The position numbers and the translations under genes are program-made. Below are positions 18,666 through 27,524 of a stretch of 64,000 nucleotides of DNA, piece by piece. How positions within the stretch are numbered: position 1 is the first letter of the stretch; every line of letters begins with the position of its first letter. The notes beneath the pieces were generated by a model. It worked only from the letters and a program-made list of their open reading frames with translations. It made no database searches and was not told the origin of the DNA. The stretch is from Salinimicrobium marinum. Lineage in GTDB: Bacteria > Bacteroidota > Bacteroidia > Flavobacteriales > Flavobacteriaceae. The stretch lies in assembly GCF_014651535.1 (NCBI RefSeq), contig NZ_BMXB01000018.1, positions 1 to 64,000 of the forward strand. Direction: 5' to 3'.

Positions 18666-18725
18666 CCGCTGCGACATTACTTCTTTCCATAAGCTGGGGG
18701 GCACATAGAAAGGAGGTCGTGGCGG
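18666..18725 (+). other. Long-loop hairpin between paralogue A and the AAA+ gene
   Basis: A 10-bp stem (CCGCTGCGAC / GTCGTGGCGG, two G-T pairs) with a 40-nt loop, followed by ATTTTTAAAAA. It may attenuate transcription or affect AAA+ translation. It also contains GCGAC and GTCG half-sites resembling the neighbouring operators, but not in the 6-5-6 layout. Confidence 0.4.
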
Positions 18726-18758
18726 ATTTTTAAAAATATTCAGTTTAAAAAAATAAGA

Positions 18759-19832
18759 ATGAACCAACTTTTGAAGCAAGAAAATCTACCGGAGACGAGT
18801 TCTCTTCCCGATTTTAATATCAGTTGCATTACCGGAATGTATTTTTCGCATCTCTATAAAATGTATGTTGGTTACTTTGGCGTCATACCAAGTGAATATA
18901 TTTTCTCCCAGGTTGATATTAAACAGTTTTATGAGCTTTTTCCGGTGAAGTTTGAGGAATGGATCCTGGGAGAGCATGAATATCTAAAACAGGATCGGGA
19001 GGATTGGAAGAGCGATAAAATTTATGTGCTAAAGGAAAACATCCTGATAGAGAAAGACGCCGAGGAAATCAGCATCAGCTTTCAGAATAAAAATAACGAA
19101 CTGGTACAGAAGATCATTGACTTTACCAGAACATTGGTCAGGAAGAAAGAAAGGAAGGCTCATATTAACCTGATCATCATGAAACTAAATGGCCTGGATA
19201 ACAAAAAGATCGAGTTTGAGAAACCCGAACTGGAGCTTTCAAAAATGTATAACGATGATTTCAGTAGTTTTCATCATAAGATCCTGGCGATTCTCAGGGA
19301 AGATAATAAGAGTGGTTTACATCTGCTTTACGGGAAGCCCGGCACCGGGAAGAGTACGTACATAAGGTATTTGTGCGGACAGGTAGAAAAGGAGATCGTA
19401 TTTCTGCCGGGGCAGATGGCCCAGAATTTAGATAATATTGCCATGACCAAATACCTGATGGACAATCCTAATTCAATCCTGGTCATTGAAGATGCAGAAG
19501 AACTCATTGTCTCCAGAGATCAACAGAGAAATTCCAATCTAGCTATGATCCTTAATATTACCGACGGAATTCTAGGAGAATCCCTGGGCATTCAGATCAT
19601 AGCCACCTTTAATACCGATTTAAAAAATATTGATCCTGCGTTAAGAAGGAAAGGCAGGTTAAAATCGTCTTATGAATTCAAAGCCCTTTCGCCGGAAAAG
19701 GCCAGCATCCTGCTACAGGAGCAGGCTTTTGAATATACTCCGGAAAAGGAAATGACTCTCGCGGAGATCTTTAATAATGATGAAGAAGAGCAGTATCCGG
19801 GGCAGGAAAGGAAAGCCGTCGGGTTTCGGTAA
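18759..19832 (+). CDS. AAA+ ATPase
   Basis: 357 aa, cytoplasmic. Residues 1-165 form a distinct N-terminal domain (helical, then strands, including KQFYELFPVKFEEWI) that I do not recognise. The AAA module spans about 170-325: Walker A GKPGTGKST (192-200), Walker B ILVIEDAEE with E244/D245, sensor-1 region IIATFNTDLKN and arginine-finger pair in LRRKGR (296-300). This resembles the BCS1/CbbX-like branch in motif style. The C-terminus is short and acidic. It lies in the same direction as paralogue A and the WYL gene, so it may be the motor of the same system. Confidence 0.85.
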   Translation: MNQLLKQENLPETSSLPDFNISCITGMYFSHLYKMYVGYFGVIPSEYIFSQVDIKQFYELFPVKFEEWILGEHEYLKQDREDWKSDKIYVLKENILIEKDAEEISISFQNKNNELVQKIIDFTRTLVRKKERKAHINLIIMKLNGLDNKKIEFEKPELELSKMYNDDFSSFHHKILAILREDNKSGLHLLYGKPGTGKSTYIRYLCGQVEKEIVFLPGQMAQNLDNIAMTKYLMDNPNSILVIEDAEELIVSRDQQRNSNLAMILNITDGILGESLGIQIIATFNTDLKNIDPALRRKGRLKSSYEFKALSPEKASILLQEQAFEYTPEKEMTLAEIFNNDEEEQYPGQERKAVGFR

Positions 19833-19835
19833 ATT

Positions 19836-19865
19836 CGCAGCAGCATGATTTTCATGTTAGCTGCG
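19836..19865. other. Hairpin between convergent genes
   Basis: CGCAGC / GCTGCG with an inner CATG / CATG stem, just after the AAA+ stop and before the 3' end of the response-regulator gene. It lacks a T run, so it is at best a weak terminator. Confidence 0.45.
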
Positions 19866-19883
19866 AGACCTTAAATGAATAAT

Positions 19884-20543
19884 CTAGATAAGCTGAAGTG
19901 TAATCACAATACTAATCAACTGCGGATTCGTATTGGCGCCAAATTCTTCCCGAAGATCCTTCAGTTTCTTTTCTATAGAGCTTTTGCTGAATGGAGCAAG
20001 CCCCTGTTCCCTGAATCTGCTGCTTATCTGGTCCTGGGTATATCCCTGGGAAAGATGTTTCAGGATAGAAAGGTCATAATCAGATAATTCCTTGACATTT
20101 TTTTGCTGAAGTGTTTGCTCAATATCAGGAGAAATATAGGTTTTTCCTTGGTACACATGGTTAATGGCCTGCTCCAGGTGATTCATACCATTCCGTCCTT
20201 TACAAACATAACCATCAACATAAGAGATAATTTTCTTTACTCTTCCCGGTTGGTCCTCAATAGAATGAATGATGATTTTTGTTTCAGGTATTTCTTTTTT
20301 CAGAATAAGGGCTAATTCTTCACCCGATCGAATTGTTTCATCCCTGTGGTCCTGCCGAAAGGAAAGGTCACAGATCAGCAGGTCAAAAGGAGATTGCTCC
20401 AGATGAGCCTTTTTACACTTAAGATAGGCTTCATCACAGTAGGAAGCATGCACTACTTCCTGAATCCCAATGCCCAAAAGGAACTTTTTTAATGCACTGT
20501 TTACGGCATCTATATCTTCTGCTACAAGGACTTTTTTGAACAT
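19884..20543 (-). CDS. NarL/FixJ-family response regulator
   Basis: 219 aa. Receiver domain with acidic ED at residues 9-10, phosphoacceptor D59 in LLICDLSF and the conserved Lys in DGYVCKG. A LuxR-type helix-turn-helix occupies about 148-205 (LSDYDLSILKHLSQGYTQDQISSRF, SSIEKKLKDLREEFG). The gene starts 1 nt after the stop codon of the kinase gene and is its cognate partner. It sits inside the WYL/AAA+/cREC cluster but has no copy of the shared operator in front. Confidence 0.92.
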   Translation of the reverse strand: MFKKVLVAEDIDAVNSALKKFLLGIGIQEVVHASYCDEAYLKCKKAHLEQSPFDLLICDLSFRQDHRDETIRSGEELALILKKEIPETKIIIHSIEDQPGRVKKIISYVDGYVCKGRNGMNHLEQAINHVYQGKTYISPDIEQTLQQKNVKELSDYDLSILKHLSQGYTQDQISSRFREQGLAPFSKSSIEKKLKDLREEFGANTNPQLISIVITLQLI

Positions 20544-20544
20544 T

Positions 20545-22467
20545 CTAAAAAGGAATTAAAATTTCAGCGGAAAATCCGGTGTTTTTCTCCGGGTGAAAAT
20601 TAAAGGAACCTCCGATAGTTTCAATACGGTTTTCCACATTTTTAAGTCCGGCACCTTTTTTTAATTCCGCGGAAGAAAATCCGCTTCCATTATCATTGTA
20701 AGTAATTTTAAGTTTTGAAGAGTTTTCATTGAAGTTCAAACTTACGATAGAGGCATCACTATGTTTTTTCATGTTCACCATTAACTCCTGAAGCACACGA
20801 TAAACGACTATTTTGGATTCCCGGCTTACTTTTGACCAGGATATCTCATTAAAACCTGAAAGATACAGGTTCACGTGTGCAGGTACGCTTTGAGAGAGCA
20901 TATCATGCAAATCCTCCTGATAGTTAGAACCTGTGGGTAAAGGGGTATTTTCTCTGGAAATGTTTCTTGTTCTAAGATAAATACTTTCTAATTTGTTTAG
21001 CGTAACGTCCTTATTCAGGTTAGCAGGTCTTTCAAGTTCTGTCATGACGTTGTAAACATCATTAGCCAATTCATCGTGTATTTTTTTCGAAATGCGGGCT
21101 TCAGTGGCATGAATCTCTCTAATTCTTTCTTTTTTATGTCGTTGCTTTAAATAATAGTAGATGACTGCAACGCTGCCCAGTAAGAGGATCCCCAGGAGAA
21201 TAGCAATATTTAAACGGTTTCTTCCTCTTAATACCTCAAGCTGCTGCTGAAAAGTTGTTTTTTCAAGCAGATCTATTTCGGCTAACTTCCTTTCCTCGTC
21301 ATAATTTATTTTAGCGAAAAGATTTTTGACCTGGTCCCTGGCACTCAAAATGCTATCATTAAGACGAATGTATGTCAGCGCATAAGTTTTACTTGCCCGG
21401 GGAGGAGACAAATTAACGAGGTAATACAGAGCAGAAACTTCATCGGATACGCTGTGCAGTTTTCGTGCGGTTTCATAGTACCTGTTTGCGTAATGCAAAG
21501 CTTTTTCGGGATCATCTTCTTCATATATCCTTACCAAATGGTCGTAGCTCGCCAAGAGACCAGTAAGGTCATGATCCCTGTTTCGGGCTTCCATGATGGA
21601 TATCAGGGAGTCTGCAACATCTGCTTTGTTCCGAAGCCAAAGTGTGTAGTAATAGTTATCTTTAAACCTGTTTAAGGCATTAGTTTTTTCAGCTAAAGGA
21701 ATTATGGAGCTCAGTAAATCAAGCGAAGTATCATACTCCTCTTTTTCTGCATAAATATTCGCAAGGTTGTTCATAACAGTCAGGCTGTCCGCCTGGGTCC
21801 CTACATATTTCAAGGCATTATTATACTCCCTGATGGATTCATCAAGGTCATTCATTTTTCTGTAAGTGACGGCTAGGTTATTGTATATGCTGGCCATGTA
21901 AAGGGAATCTGAGGAATTTTCCAAAAGGGAAAGCGCCCAGACCGCGGAATTCTGACTTCCCGGAAAATCTCCAAGTCTTGTTTGAGCAATGCTGAGTTCC
22001 AGCCCACGCTGCCCTGCATTTATGCTGTCTCCTGCCAATAAATAATGCTTCTGCGCCTCGAATGTATTCCGAAGGACATTAACCTGATCGTTTTTAAAAT
22101 TAAAAGCACTGGCTTTTCTGTAATACCCTTTAGCAATTTGTAGCGTGTCTTTTGTTTCAATGCCATAATTTATTAAAAGATTTGAATAATAAATGGAGCT
22201 GTCCAGAATCTTGTTTAAATTATAGTAATAAATAAGGTTATCATAGATGATTGCCGAAAGGGTATCCCTCGAAGTTGGAATTTCTTCCAGTGCACTACTA
22301 AGTAGGTTCAGCTTTTGCTCGATATCTTCTGTTGCTTTGCTTTTTTCAAGTAACCGGTATGCGCGATCATTTCTTTTTTCAAAGGAGTTATTGGGAATGT
22401 CCTCCCGGCAAGCAAGAATTCCAAGAAAAGTAGTGAAAATAAGCAGGATAAGGGGGTACTTCTTCAT
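20545..22467 (-). CDS. TPR-containing sensor histidine kinase
   Basis: 640 aa. A lipoprotein-like signal (LGILACRED, Cys20) is followed by a tetratricopeptide region (about 30-370; repeats with YNNLAVTYRKMNDLDESIREY), a coiled coil, one membrane helix (about 413-432, IAILLGILLLGSVAVIYYYL) and a NarX-type kinase core. The phosphoacceptor His is in KKIHDELANDVYNV, and the HATPase part has YNDNGSGF and GAGLKNVENRIE. The TPR part would be periplasmic. This is a common Flavobacteriia architecture for sensing an unknown envelope signal. It is cotranscribed with the regulator gene. Confidence 0.92.
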   Translation of the reverse strand: MKKYPLILLIFTTFLGILACREDIPNNSFEKRNDRAYRLLEKSKATEDIEQKLNLLSSALEEIPTSRDTLSAIIYDNLIYYYNLNKILDSSIYYSNLLINYGIETKDTLQIAKGYYRKASAFNFKNDQVNVLRNTFEAQKHYLLAGDSINAGQRGLELSIAQTRLGDFPGSQNSAVWALSLLENSSDSLYMASIYNNLAVTYRKMNDLDESIREYNNALKYVGTQADSLTVMNNLANIYAEKEEYDTSLDLLSSIIPLAEKTNALNRFKDNYYYTLWLRNKADVADSLISIMEARNRDHDLTGLLASYDHLVRIYEEDDPEKALHYANRYYETARKLHSVSDEVSALYYLVNLSPPRASKTYALTYIRLNDSILSARDQVKNLFAKINYDEERKLAEIDLLEKTTFQQQLEVLRGRNRLNIAILLGILLLGSVAVIYYYLKQRHKKERIREIHATEARISKKIHDELANDVYNVMTELERPANLNKDVTLNKLESIYLRTRNISRENTPLPTGSNYQEDLHDMLSQSVPAHVNLYLSGFNEISWSKVSRESKIVVYRVLQELMVNMKKHSDASIVSLNFNENSSKLKITYNDNGSGFSSAELKKGAGLKNVENRIETIGGSFNFHPEKNTGFSAEILIPF

Positions 22468-22670
22468 TCGCCAAAAATAAAAAACACGAAAGTTTTAGCA
22501 GCAGATATAGCGGAGTTTATTAACAGTAGAGTTTTAAATTCAGCTTTTCCTGATTCATCATTGCAGGCACATTTAACCTGAAATTTATGACAGAAAGTAA
22601 TATGAACTATGCTAAACGGATAATTTATAATAGCAAAAACAAAAAGATAAGCTTTAAAAATTTACTTATG

Positions 22671-22687
22671 ACGACAGGTTTTGGCGC
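22671..22687 (+). promoter_or_regulatory. Palindromic operator, site 3 (before paralogue B/cREC)
   Basis: ACGACA-GGTTT-TGGCGC, which read on the other strand is GCGCCA-AAACC-TGTCGT. Eleven of the twelve arm bases equal those of site 2. It ends 35 nt before the ATG at 22723. Confidence 0.55.
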
Positions 22688-22722
22688 TTTGGATCGATAG
22701 TTTTGATTAAACATAAAAGGAT

Positions 22723-23112
22723 ATGACACTCGATGACTTTTATAATCGGCCTGTAGCTTTTACAGAATTTGTTGCAGAAATATTGCTGAAAAATGGCTAC
22801 TCTATCGACTTTGGATCAGCATACGGAATGGATTATCTGACTGTCACTTCTGAAGGTTCGGAAGTAGAAAAACAGTTTGTAGTGGCATTGCGGAGCGAGG
22901 AAATTCGGAAAAACCTTCTTCCGGTACTGAGGTTTACGGAAGAGAAACCGGAAAGGAAAATTTTTCTCTGCGTCCTGAATCCGAAGGATAAGCAATTCCT
23001 GGAGCGGGTGCTTCTGTCAAGAATGAAAAACGTTGAGGTATATCAATTACCGCTTATCGACAGGTATCGGTTCTACAGGAGGGAATTCGTATTAAGTAAA
23101 AAGAGAATATGA
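22723..23112 (+). CDS. Uncharacterized ~130-aa protein, paralogue B
   Basis: 129 aa, cytoplasmic. The FTEFVAEILLKNGYSIDFG block, DYLTVTSEG and KNVEVYQLP match corresponding parts of paralogue A (18297-18656), so the two are homologous although diverged. Its stop overlaps the start of the cREC gene by 4 nt (ATGA), so translation is coupled and a joint function is likely. No known domain is recognised. Confidence 0.78.
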   Translation: MTLDDFYNRPVAFTEFVAEILLKNGYSIDFGSAYGMDYLTVTSEGSEVEKQFVVALRSEEIRKNLLPVLRFTEEKPERKIFLCVLNPKDKQFLERVLLSRMKNVEVYQLPLIDRYRFYRREFVLSKKRI

Positions 23113-23444
23113 AGAAGCTTTTTCTGGATGACATTCGAACAACTGATATGGTTTATAATGAACCGGAAGCCGGAGATTTCCACGTCGTAAGAAGCTATGC
23201 CGAATTTGTAGCGTATCTGGAAAGAAATGGACTTCCGGATTTCATCAGTTTCGATAACGATCTTGGGCTAGATGAGAGTGGTGCAGTGGCACCTGATGGC
23301 TATGCTGCGGCAAAGTGGTTGGTTTATGAATCGGGTTTCGATTTAATTGATCTTAAATTTAAGGTGCATTCCGCCAATCCTGTTGCGGCCGAGCAGATTC
23401 GAGGGTTATTGCATAATTATATCAATCATTTAAAGAATGAGTAG
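23109..23444 (+). CDS. Cyclic-phosphate-processing receiver (cREC) domain protein
   Basis: 111 aa, a stand-alone receiver-like domain. Motifs: KLFLDDIR at the N-terminus, FISFDNDLG near residue 46, DGYAAAKWLV near 63 and KVHSANPVAAEQI near 85. These match the cREC family that Burroughs and Aravind proposed, by comparative genomics, to process 2',3'-cyclic phosphate RNA ends in RNA repair. It is not a classic phosphorelay receiver, because no kinase-type output is attached. It is coupled to paralogue B. The biochemical role rests on the family proposal and has not been shown here. Confidence 0.8.
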   Translation: MKKLFLDDIRTTDMVYNEPEAGDFHVVRSYAEFVAYLERNGLPDFISFDNDLGLDESGAVAPDGYAAAKWLVYESGFDLIDLKFKVHSANPVAAEQIRGLLHNYINHLKNE

Positions 23445-23496
23445 TGTTTTCTTGTTCCAGTTCCGGAATTACTGTGAGTTGCCAGTTATAAATCAT

Positions 23497-23522
23497 GAGC
23501 CGAATAGATTCATTTGCGGCTC
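23497..23522. terminator. Weak hairpin between convergent genes
   Basis: GAGCCG / CGGCTC stem with a 14-nt loop, flanked by AT-rich sequence. It lies between the cREC gene and the 3' end of the methyltransferase gene. Confidence 0.4.
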
Positions 23523-23537
23523 AAAATTTATTATCCT

Positions 23538-24203
23538 TTAATAGGTTTTAAACAATGTTGTGACTAAAATTCCCTTAAAATCAGGGTGCTTCATTGATAG
23601 TAATTGCTTTTCTTCTTTGACTATAAAGTTAAACGGAGGCGCTAAAAGGTTCACACCACTTTGCTTCTTTAGCCTTATTCCCTGCCCGGAGATAATATCT
23701 TTATTGGCTTCAAAATTCTTCTCCGGTAAATGCTCGGTAAGAATAACATATTTATATCGGTATAATTTTTCAACCACGCTCTTTATTTCTGCATTAGATA
23801 AGTGTTGTAACACCTGCCTGAGAATGGCACAATCGCCCGATGGTAAATCGTCCTCTGCGATATTCAAAACCTGAAACTCTAAATTTTCTGCCTGGCATTC
23901 TTTTTTATTATGCGCTATAAGATCCGGCACAATGTCTATCGCGATATACTTTTTAGAATGCTGCACCAATTCCTTCCCAACATTAAAATCCCCGCACCCC
24001 AGATCGCAAATTACTGGCGGAGTTTTAAAAGCTTTTAAGAATGTCAATACTGTATCCACATAAGGAAATACCAGCTCAAGATGATGGGAGCCTAAACCGG
24101 AGTAAAATTCAGCACTATCCCCACCCCATAGATTTTTTTCATAGATCTGCGCCATAGCATCTTGAGTTGGCCAGGGCTGCTTTATTTTTTTCTTTTTTGT
24201 CAT
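23538..24203 (-). CDS. Class I SAM-dependent methyltransferase
   Basis: 221 aa. The SAM-binding motif I is VICDLGCGDFNVG (about residues 82-94), motif II has YIAIDIVPDLIA, and a motif III-like strand reads CAILRQVLQHLSN. The N-terminus is basic (MTKKKKIKQPWPTQ). The substrate is not evident. Similar proteins occur singly in many bacteria, often annotated only as class I methyltransferase. There is no clear link to the flanking cREC operon. Confidence 0.83.
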   Translation of the reverse strand: MTKKKKIKQPWPTQDAMAQIYEKNLWGGDSAEFYSGLGSHHLELVFPYVDTVLTFLKAFKTPPVICDLGCGDFNVGKELVQHSKKYIAIDIVPDLIAHNKKECQAENLEFQVLNIAEDDLPSGDCAILRQVLQHLSNAEIKSVVEKLYRYKYVILTEHLPEKNFEANKDIISGQGIRLKKQSGVNLLAPPFNFIVKEEKQLLSMKHPDFKGILVTTLFKTY

Positions 24204-24562
24204 TTAAAAGATAGAAACTGGATCATCACTCAAAAGTAAAGGATTAAAATCTGGAACATACAACGGTGAAGAACCAAATTTTAATTTTGAAAAGTGGACT
24301 TAAAGCAGAGGATGGTATAATGAAACCACCCAATGCCAAATTCTAAATCCCAATAGATTTGGGCTAACAGCAATAGCTGAAAAATTGTTATTGTATTCAT
24401 GTTATTTTGAAGCACAGAATAACAATGAATAATTCATTCCGTTCCGCTGAAATATTTGATAAGATCCTGATTCCGCTTTCTTTCAAAAACTCTCCGGCAT
24501 TAAATTCAAAGCAAATATCCGGATGAAGTTTTTACACTAAATTTGGCGCTACTCAATAAATT
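24204..24562 (+). promoter_or_regulatory. 359-bp intergenic region with a -7 box for the DUF2914 gene
   Basis: TAAATTTG at 24538-24545 matches the Bacteroidota -7 element and lies 17 bp before the ATG at 24563. No good -33 element is seen. Nothing else in this stretch could be assigned. Confidence 0.4.
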
Positions 24563-25678
24563 ATGATTAGAGCTTTAGTAAGATATAGATACAGTGCTTT
24601 TGGAAGGTATATTATTCGCAATCGAAAGTACGCTCCCATTCTTTTTTTTATGGGTGGTTTTATTTTTGACACATTGACCTTAGGGCGAATAGATCGTGTT
24701 TATGATACTGTGGTACTTTGCTCGCATATGACCTTATTATCGATAACGCTTTATTTGTTTAATTTGTCGGATGATGGTAAATGGAAAAACACTTTTATCG
24801 ATCGTTATTCCGAATATTTTCCGCTAGCCATACAATTCTTCTTTGGGGCATTATCAAGTGCTTTTGTCATCTATTTTTTTAGAAGTGTGTCACTGTCAAA
24901 AACAATGGTATTTTTCATACTGCTGGTGCTGCTCTTATTTGCAAACGAGTTTCTTAAGAAGAAAATCTCCAATAAATACCTCCAGTTCAGTGTTTATTTT
25001 TTTATAAGTTTCACCTTTTTCACCTTTATGGTTCCTACGCTGATAAAGGAGATGAATACCTTTATTTTTATTATTTCCGGACTTTTGAGTTTAGCTTGTA
25101 CGCTGGCTCTTATCCTGTTTATTTACACCTCTAGCCCAAGCACAAGAGCAGAGATAAGTCTAAAAAAACTGATTAGTAGTATCCTTTCAATCTATTTAGC
25201 TATCAATTTTTTATACTATTTCAATCTTATTCCGCCGGTACCACTGGCTATGGAAAACGGGTTGGTGGCTCATGATGTCAGGAAAAAAAATAATGAATAC
25301 ATCGTTACTTACGAGAGGGATGAATGGTATATATTTTGGCGTAGGCATAACATCAATTTTCATCGTCATGCTGGTGAAAGGGTTTATGTGTTCACTTCTG
25401 TTTTTGCACCTACAGCTATAAAAAAGTCAGTTTTTCATCGTTGGCAATGGTACAATCCTGAAACCGGGAGGTGGGAAATAACCGAGGACATTGGCTTTGA
25501 AGTTACCGGTGGGCGTGATCATGGTTACCGTGGTTATACTTATAAAAACAACCTCAGGGAAGGCAAATGGGAAGTTCATATAATTACCCAAGAGGAGCTG
25601 TTGCTTGGTGTGGTAGATTTTGTGATTAAAACCACTTCTGAACCCAATATAGAAGGAATGGTAAAGGAAACATTTTAA
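24563..25678 (+). CDS. DUF2914 domain membrane protein
   Basis: 371 aa. The N-terminal two thirds contain about seven hydrophobic segments (for example near residues 28-42, 50-68, 85-102, 110-125, 135-160, 165-185, 205-220). The C-terminal ~120 residues form the DUF2914 domain, with VTYERDEWYIFWRR, ERVYVFTSVFAP, FHRWQWYNPETGRWE and GYRGYTYKNNLREGKWEV. The family is found in Gram-negative inner membranes; its function is unknown. It is monocistronic. Confidence 0.85.
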   Translation: MIRALVRYRYSAFGRYIIRNRKYAPILFFMGGFIFDTLTLGRIDRVYDTVVLCSHMTLLSITLYLFNLSDDGKWKNTFIDRYSEYFPLAIQFFFGALSSAFVIYFFRSVSLSKTMVFFILLVLLLFANEFLKKKISNKYLQFSVYFFISFTFFTFMVPTLIKEMNTFIFIISGLLSLACTLALILFIYTSSPSTRAEISLKKLISSILSIYLAINFLYYFNLIPPVPLAMENGLVAHDVRKKNNEYIVTYERDEWYIFWRRHNINFHRHAGERVYVFTSVFAPTAIKKSVFHRWQWYNPETGRWEITEDIGFEVTGGRDHGYRGYTYKNNLREGKWEVHIITQEELLLGVVDFVIKTTSEPNIEGMVKETF

Positions 25679-25714
25679 AACTGTTCCATAATCCCATTCA
25701 ATGTTTTAAAAGTC

Positions 25715-25803
25715 ATTGATAAAGCGCTTCAGAACCCTGCATCGACTTCCGGTAGGTTTGGTGAAATTGTGCTTGTTGTTATTGGAATTTTGATTGTCGA
25801 AAA
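25715..25803 (+). pseudogene. Fragment of a DUF6090-like protein
   Basis: The frame reads KALQNPASTSGR then FGEIVLVVIGILIVENL. GEIVLVVIGILI is the hallmark membrane segment of DUF6090 proteins of Flavobacteriia, normally preceded by Lys/Tyr-rich residues and followed by ALQINNWNE. The downstream sequence does not continue the family, so only a stub is left. The rest of the 448-bp gap (25679-26126) shows no other gene; the open frame to 25975 is probably fortuitous. Confidence 0.4.
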
Positions 25804-26126
25804 CCTTACCCCCATGCTGCGCAAAGTTTTCCAAAATCTTTTAAAAAAGCAGCTACTACAGCTATATATGGGTTTACTGTTTCAGGATGATGGGACCCTA
25901 AACCTGAGTAGAATCCAGATTTGTTTCCACCTCATAAGCTTTCTCATTTCCTTTTCTTTTGTAGCACTAAGGTAAATCGAAGGGGCGAATAGAAATGACA
26001 CTTAAAAAAAGATTTATACTGTTTAATGTATAGGAAGAGAACCCATTATCTGTGATCGTAACACGCAACTAGCGACTTGAAAATTCTGCTTATCTTGTAT
26101 AAGAGATACAATGAAAAAATAAGAAA

Positions 26127-26612
26127 ATGCCGGTAATTCGTTTAGAAACTCATATAAAAGCAAAACAGAAAATTGTTTTTGATTTGGCTATAAGTATTGA
26201 TTTTCAATCAGAGGCTGTGAGATCTTCGAACGAAAGAGCGGTTGCAGGAAGAACCAGCGGATTAATAGGTTTGAATGAAACCGTAACCTGGCATGGGAAA
26301 CATCTTGGGGTGTGGCAACATCTTACTACCAGGGTTACAGAGTTTTATCCGCCTCATTTTTTTGCAGATGAAATGGAGAAAGGAGCTTTTAAAAGAATGA
26401 GGCATGAGCATTATTTCGCGACAACCGAAGAAGGAACACTGATGAAAGATGTCTTTCAATTTCAGGCTCCGCTGGGCATTCTAGGTCGACTAGCTAATAA
26501 ATTATTTCTTAAAACCTACATGACCAATTTCCTGAAGGGGCGGAACAAGATCCTTAAAGAATATGCAGAAAGTGGCAGGTGGCGGGAAGTACTTCCGGAA
26601 AATTACAAGTAG
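26127..26612 (+). CDS. SRPBCC (START/Bet v1-like) family protein
   Basis: 161 aa, no signal peptide. It shows the helix-grip pattern of the cyclase/dehydrase-like SRPBCC group: an initial strand RLETHIKAKQKIVFDLAISIDF, then GLIGLNETVTWHGKHLGV, strands including LTTRVTEFYPPHFFADEM, MRHEHYF and TLMKDVFQFQAPLGILGRLA, and a long C-terminal helix FLKGRNKILKEYAES. Such proteins bind small hydrophobic molecules; the ligand is unknown. It stands alone. Confidence 0.85.
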   Translation: MPVIRLETHIKAKQKIVFDLAISIDFQSEAVRSSNERAVAGRTSGLIGLNETVTWHGKHLGVWQHLTTRVTEFYPPHFFADEMEKGAFKRMRHEHYFATTEEGTLMKDVFQFQAPLGILGRLANKLFLKTYMTNFLKGRNKILKEYAESGRWREVLPENYK

Positions 26613-26760
26613 ATAATGTGTAAGATGGGATTATTCAGTAACAAATTTTAGAAATCCTGGTGTTTATTTTTGTTTAACCATTTAAAGAGTAGTTAGTCGA
26701 TTATTTTAGTTTCTTTAAAAGTTTTTGCCTAAGTTGTTGTTATTGAGTAAAATATGCGTC

Positions 26761-27366
26761 GTGAGGAATTCAGTTAAATATCTTATAGTAATAATTATTT
26801 TAAATATTAGTATTCAGGTTCAGGGGCAGGAGCTGGAAGGAAAGTGGATTATCAGCGGAAACAGTAGTTTTGAAGGTTTTCCCGGTATACATCTCATGGA
26901 GATAGATGAAGACTCTTTATCTCATTACAATTTTAATGAATATTTCAGCAAAACCTCTCTGACAGTGGAGGGGAACAAGTTCAAAGTAGACACCCTTACT
27001 TTCGCAACTTTTAATTTTAAAAGCGCTGACCGATTAACTATTTCTTCGAAACGCTTGGAAAAGCCTGTTGATTATATACGGTTAACACCTAGCAGTACCA
27101 GTTTAACTAAGGAAGAGATCAGGAAAACCGAATATAATTTAAATCGGGGAGGCGAGACCTTCGTGATAGATTTCAAAAAACATCCTGAAAGCAAAATCGT
27201 GCATTCTTATCTGGAAAAAATAGATGACACTTATTTTTTAGTCATTTACAGGTACGGCAAGAAAGTAACTGCGGTGCCAATACAGGAGGTGACTGAAGAT
27301 GGCCTCAGCCTATATGGATTTCCGGGTGTATCGGAACCAATCTTTGCAGAGGCGATCAGGGAGTAA
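26761..27366 (+). CDS. Hypothetical secreted protein
   Basis: 201 aa if translation starts at the GTG at 26761, which yields a good signal peptide (MRNSVKYLIVIIILN...QVQGQ). Earlier in-frame TTG codons at 26725, 26734, 26737 and 26743 are alternatives; no ATG is available, which is unusual in this window. The mature part begins ELEGKWIISG, a lipocalin-like opening, and has short beta segments. The C-terminus ends with GFPGVSEPIFAEAI. No family recognised. Confidence 0.6.
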   Translation: MRNSVKYLIVIIILNISIQVQGQELEGKWIISGNSSFEGFPGIHLMEIDEDSLSHYNFNEYFSKTSLTVEGNKFKVDTLTFATFNFKSADRLTISSKRLEKPVDYIRLTPSSTSLTKEEIRKTEYNLNRGGETFVIDFKKHPESKIVHSYLEKIDDTYFLVIYRYGKKVTAVPIQEVTEDGLSLYGFPGVSEPIFAEAIRE

Positions 27367-27524
27367 TCAGGTGAAAAGCTGAGTAAGTAAATCTGCGCTG
27401 CTGCTGTTTGCCCGGTGCTAAACCGCCGTTCTTTATGGGAATTAAATATTTCTAAAAAGAGTATTCAGAATTCAGAAAATGTAAAACTGAAATCTCTTAA
27501 TTTTGTATTTCATACTTCGTATCT

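Noticed and set aside
18666-18725. Fifth WYL-type operator before the AAA+ gene
   Set aside because: GCGACA and GTCGT half-sites exist, but they do not form the 6-5-6 layout; the hairpin explanation is equally good.
25804-25975. Continuation of the open frame behind the DUF6090-like stub
   Set aside because: The downstream part has no family-like sequence and low support; it is probably a chance open frame.
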